Part shown: positions 43,927-45,608 of the stretch, piece after piece
Numbering within the stretch: the stretch's first letter is position 1
Layout: each line of letters starts with the position of its first letter
Assembly (NCBI RefSeq): GCF_004000255.1
Contig: NZ_RCIQ01000026.1
Location: forward strand, 1 to 45,608
Length of the DNA stretch: 45,608 nucleotides
Direction of reading: 5' to 3'
DNA from: Nioella ostreopsis
Lineage (GTDB): Bacteria > Pseudomonadota > Alphaproteobacteria > Rhodobacterales > Rhodobacteraceae
Made by a program: the position numbers and the translations under genes
Notes under the pieces: generated by a model
The model's input: only the letters and a program-made list of their open reading frames with translations
Told to the model about the DNA's origin: nothing
The model's database searches: none

Positions 43927-45069
43927 CTACGAAGACGCGCGGTGGCCACCAGTACGGCCGCGCGCTGCGCTACGCCAAAAGTCTACGCGCGCGGCCTCGT
44001 ACACCACCCGGTGGGGCACTACCGCCAGTTCCATGGCACGGCGCTTGTGGGCGACCAGGCTCGGACGGGCCCAGAGATAATCCTCGCCCTTCGTCAGCAT
44101 GTGCCAGCAAAGGGTAGCAAGCTTGCGCGCCACGGCAACGGCGGCGATCTGGTGGCCGCGGCGCGCTCGGATACGGATGAAGAAGGCGCGCAACGGGCCC
44201 GGCGCTTTTGCTGCGGCCCAAGCCGCTTCGACCAGCATGGCGCGTGCATGGCTGCGGCCAGCCTTGCTGATCCGTCCGTGGTGAGCGGGTCCCAGACCGG
44301 ATTGGCGGACGCGTGGGTTCAACCCGAAATAGCTCACCAGTTTCTGCGGCGACTTGAACCGCTCGATACTACCGATCGCGGCCATCAGCCCTGCCGCCAC
44401 AGTCAGATTGACGCCGGTGATGGTCAGGAGGCGTTGGATGGCTTCATCGTCCAGAGAGCCCTGGGCGATGTCGCGGTCGAGTTTGGCAAGATCTTCCCCG
44501 AGCCGGTCGAACTCGCGGACATGACGCACAATCGCGACCCGTTCATCCTCCGGAACCGGTTGGCGGGTCAGCCAATCGCGGCCGCGCTTGTTGAAGAGAT
44601 CGGCATGCGGGCATTTCGGGATCAGATGCGCATGCAGGATCGCATGCACCTCGTTCTTGATCCTGGTCCGGTGCCGGACAATCTGATAGCGACGGGCCAC
44701 CAGCCTGCGCATACGTTCCGTTGCTGCGTCCGGGGTCCAGATTTTCGGCAGATAGCCGGCCGCGTGCAAGCTGGCCAGTGTGCCGGCGTCGACCTTGTCG
44801 GTCTTCACATGGGCATGGGCGATCGCCTTGACCTGAAGCGGATTCGCAATCACTACCCGTTTGACATGGGGCGACAGGACCCAGGACACCGCCATGCAGT
44901 TTCCCGTCGCCTCGATCACCACTTCGTCCGTCTTCTTCAATTGCCTGCCGAACCCTTCCAGGGCGGTTCGGGTCATGTCGACCCGGCCTTCGTGCCGGGT
45001 CAGACCATTCTCCCAGATCACCACCTCCCCAAAGGTGCGGTGGATATCGATTCCGATAACGCGTCGCAT
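43927..45069 (-). CDS. IS110-family transposase, intact
   Basis: 380 residues. The DEDD catalytic region is in MRRVIGIDIHRTFGEVVIWE, VVIEATGNCMAVSWVL and AHVKTDKVDAGTLASLHAAG. The C-terminal part has LLTITGVNLTVAAGLMAAIG and YFGLNPRVRQSGLGPAHHGR, with SKAGRSHARAMLVEAAWAAA and the conserved Ser nucleophile region. It is distinct from the split IS110 at 39304-41664. Its end abuts the second IS256 copy, which it probably truncated. The 245 bases after its start (45070-45314) show no gene. Confidence 0.9.
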   Translation of the reverse strand: MRRVIGIDIHRTFGEVVIWENGLTRHEGRVDMTRTALEGFGRQLKKTDEVVIEATGNCMAVSWVLSPHVKRVVIANPLQVKAIAHAHVKTDKVDAGTLASLHAAGYLPKIWTPDAATERMRRLVARRYQIVRHRTRIKNEVHAILHAHLIPKCPHADLFNKRGRDWLTRQPVPEDERVAIVRHVREFDRLGEDLAKLDRDIAQGSLDDEAIQRLLTITGVNLTVAAGLMAAIGSIERFKSPQKLVSYFGLNPRVRQSGLGPAHHGRISKAGRSHARAMLVEAAWAAAKAPGPLRAFFIRIRARRGHQIAAVAVARKLATLCWHMLTKGEDYLWARPSLVAHKRRAMELAVVPHRVVYEAARVDFWRSAARGRTGGHRASS

Positions 45070-45314
45070 GTGCGTCTCCCTTGCCAGTTATAAACAGCGG
45101 GAGCGGCGGGCGACACGACAACTACGGATTCGCGCTCTCGGCGCAACCGGGCGAGTCGCAGAGGCGGCCAGCTACTAACTCGAGCTCTCAGCTCATGGTA
45201 TAGGAACGGCCTGCCCGCACCTTCGTGCTCCCGGTGCCTCTGTCCCGGATGCTCGCAACATACACCCTGATCCGAAAACCGGGGCCGAACATCGACACCG
45301 GGATCTGCATACCG

Positions 45315-45521
45315 GTTACGAACGCCATTGAGGCGCTGAACTCGAAGATCCGCCGAGCCGTCAGAACCCAAGGCCATTTCCCAAGCGACGACGCGGCGGC
45401 GAAATTGATCTATCTCGCGCTCAATGCTACATCGTCCGAGTGGAAGCGTTCGGTGCGCGAATGGCACGCTGTCAGAAGCCAGTTCGCCATCATGTTTGAA
45501 GACAGCTTCCCGATGGCCTAA
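45315..45521 (+). pseudogene. IS256-family transposase, C-terminal fragment
   Basis: The plus frame from about 45315 reads VTNAIEALNSKIRRAVRTQG, HFPSDDAAAKLIYLALNATS and REWHAVRSQFAIMFEDSFPM, then TAA at 45519-45521. This is the last 70 or so residues of a third IS256-type transposase, including the conserved NAIEALN. The upstream part is unrelated sequence. Confidence 0.75.
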
Positions 45522-45608
45522 CAAAACGCGTCAGGCACAAAATTCGGCATAGTCTCCGCAACCCTGCGGCGTAGGCTGTCGTCAGGGCCGCGCGCGCCTT
45601 CAGCGACG

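Noticed and set aside
43696-45093. 465-codon plus-strand open frame
   Set aside because: Antisense of the IS110 transposase, with no motif of its own.
1-45608. CRISPR array
   Set aside because: No regularly spaced direct repeats were seen on either strand.

Overview
The window looks like a chromosome segment of a marine alphaproteobacterium of the order Rhodobacterales (Roseobacter-like). The evidence is the high-GC coding style, the tandem Hint_2-type proteins, the DUF1638 protein, the purM-purN pair with RNase D, and the general look of the genes. This is inference; there is no rRNA or marker gene to place it further.

Bases 1 to 18.6 kb are core chromosome with an unusual multigene family threaded through it. 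Six complete genes and the tail of a seventh encode proteins with unrelated-looking, signal-less N-terminal beta-rich modules joined to an almost constant C-terminal Hint (intein/Hedgehog-type) autoprocessing domain. Three sit in tandem at 0.2-3.4 kb, one at 10.3 kb and two at 13.7-16.1 kb. Between them lie housekeeping genes (metallophosphoesterase, DMT transporter, DUF1638, SufE, lipoprotein, rnd, purN-purM). A small cassette of tail-collar protein, Tat-signal DUF6916 protein, GNAT acetyltransferase and a second DUF6916-like protein also lies between Hint copies. A CAT-anticodon tRNA, a sensor kinase, an MBL-fold hydrolase and tRNA-Asn close the region.

An integrase directly downstream of tRNA-Asn opens an accessory island running from about 18.7 kb to the right edge. 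Its first part (20.9-30.6 kb) is a decaying siphovirus-type tail module on the minus strand, in the usual order: tail terminator, tail tube, G/GT chaperones, tape measure, distal tail protein, tail-tip protein, DUF6950-like. It is broken by an IS481-type and an IS630-type insertion and by stops and one-base deletions. Three apparently intact non-tail genes sit between the tail genes: SRPBCC protein, bactofilin and a small exported protein. A graveyard of IS3, IS5 and IS4 pieces follows (30.6-32.9 kb).

At 33.1-39.3 kb is an intact sialic acid uptake and catabolism cluster. A minus-strand operon nanR-siaP-siaQ-siaM-nanE-nanK, with 4-base ATGA overlaps between siaQ-siaM-nanE-nanK, is divergent from nanA. 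A FadR-type palindrome lies in the shared promoter region. Together these genes import N-acetylneuraminate by a TRAP transporter and convert it to N-acetylmannosamine and then N-acetylglucosamine-6-phosphate. The nagA/nagB steps are not in the window. The right edge (39.3-45.5 kb) is a nest of IS110, IS256 and IS5 elements, including an IS256 that can be cut out on paper to restore the IS110 reading frame exactly.
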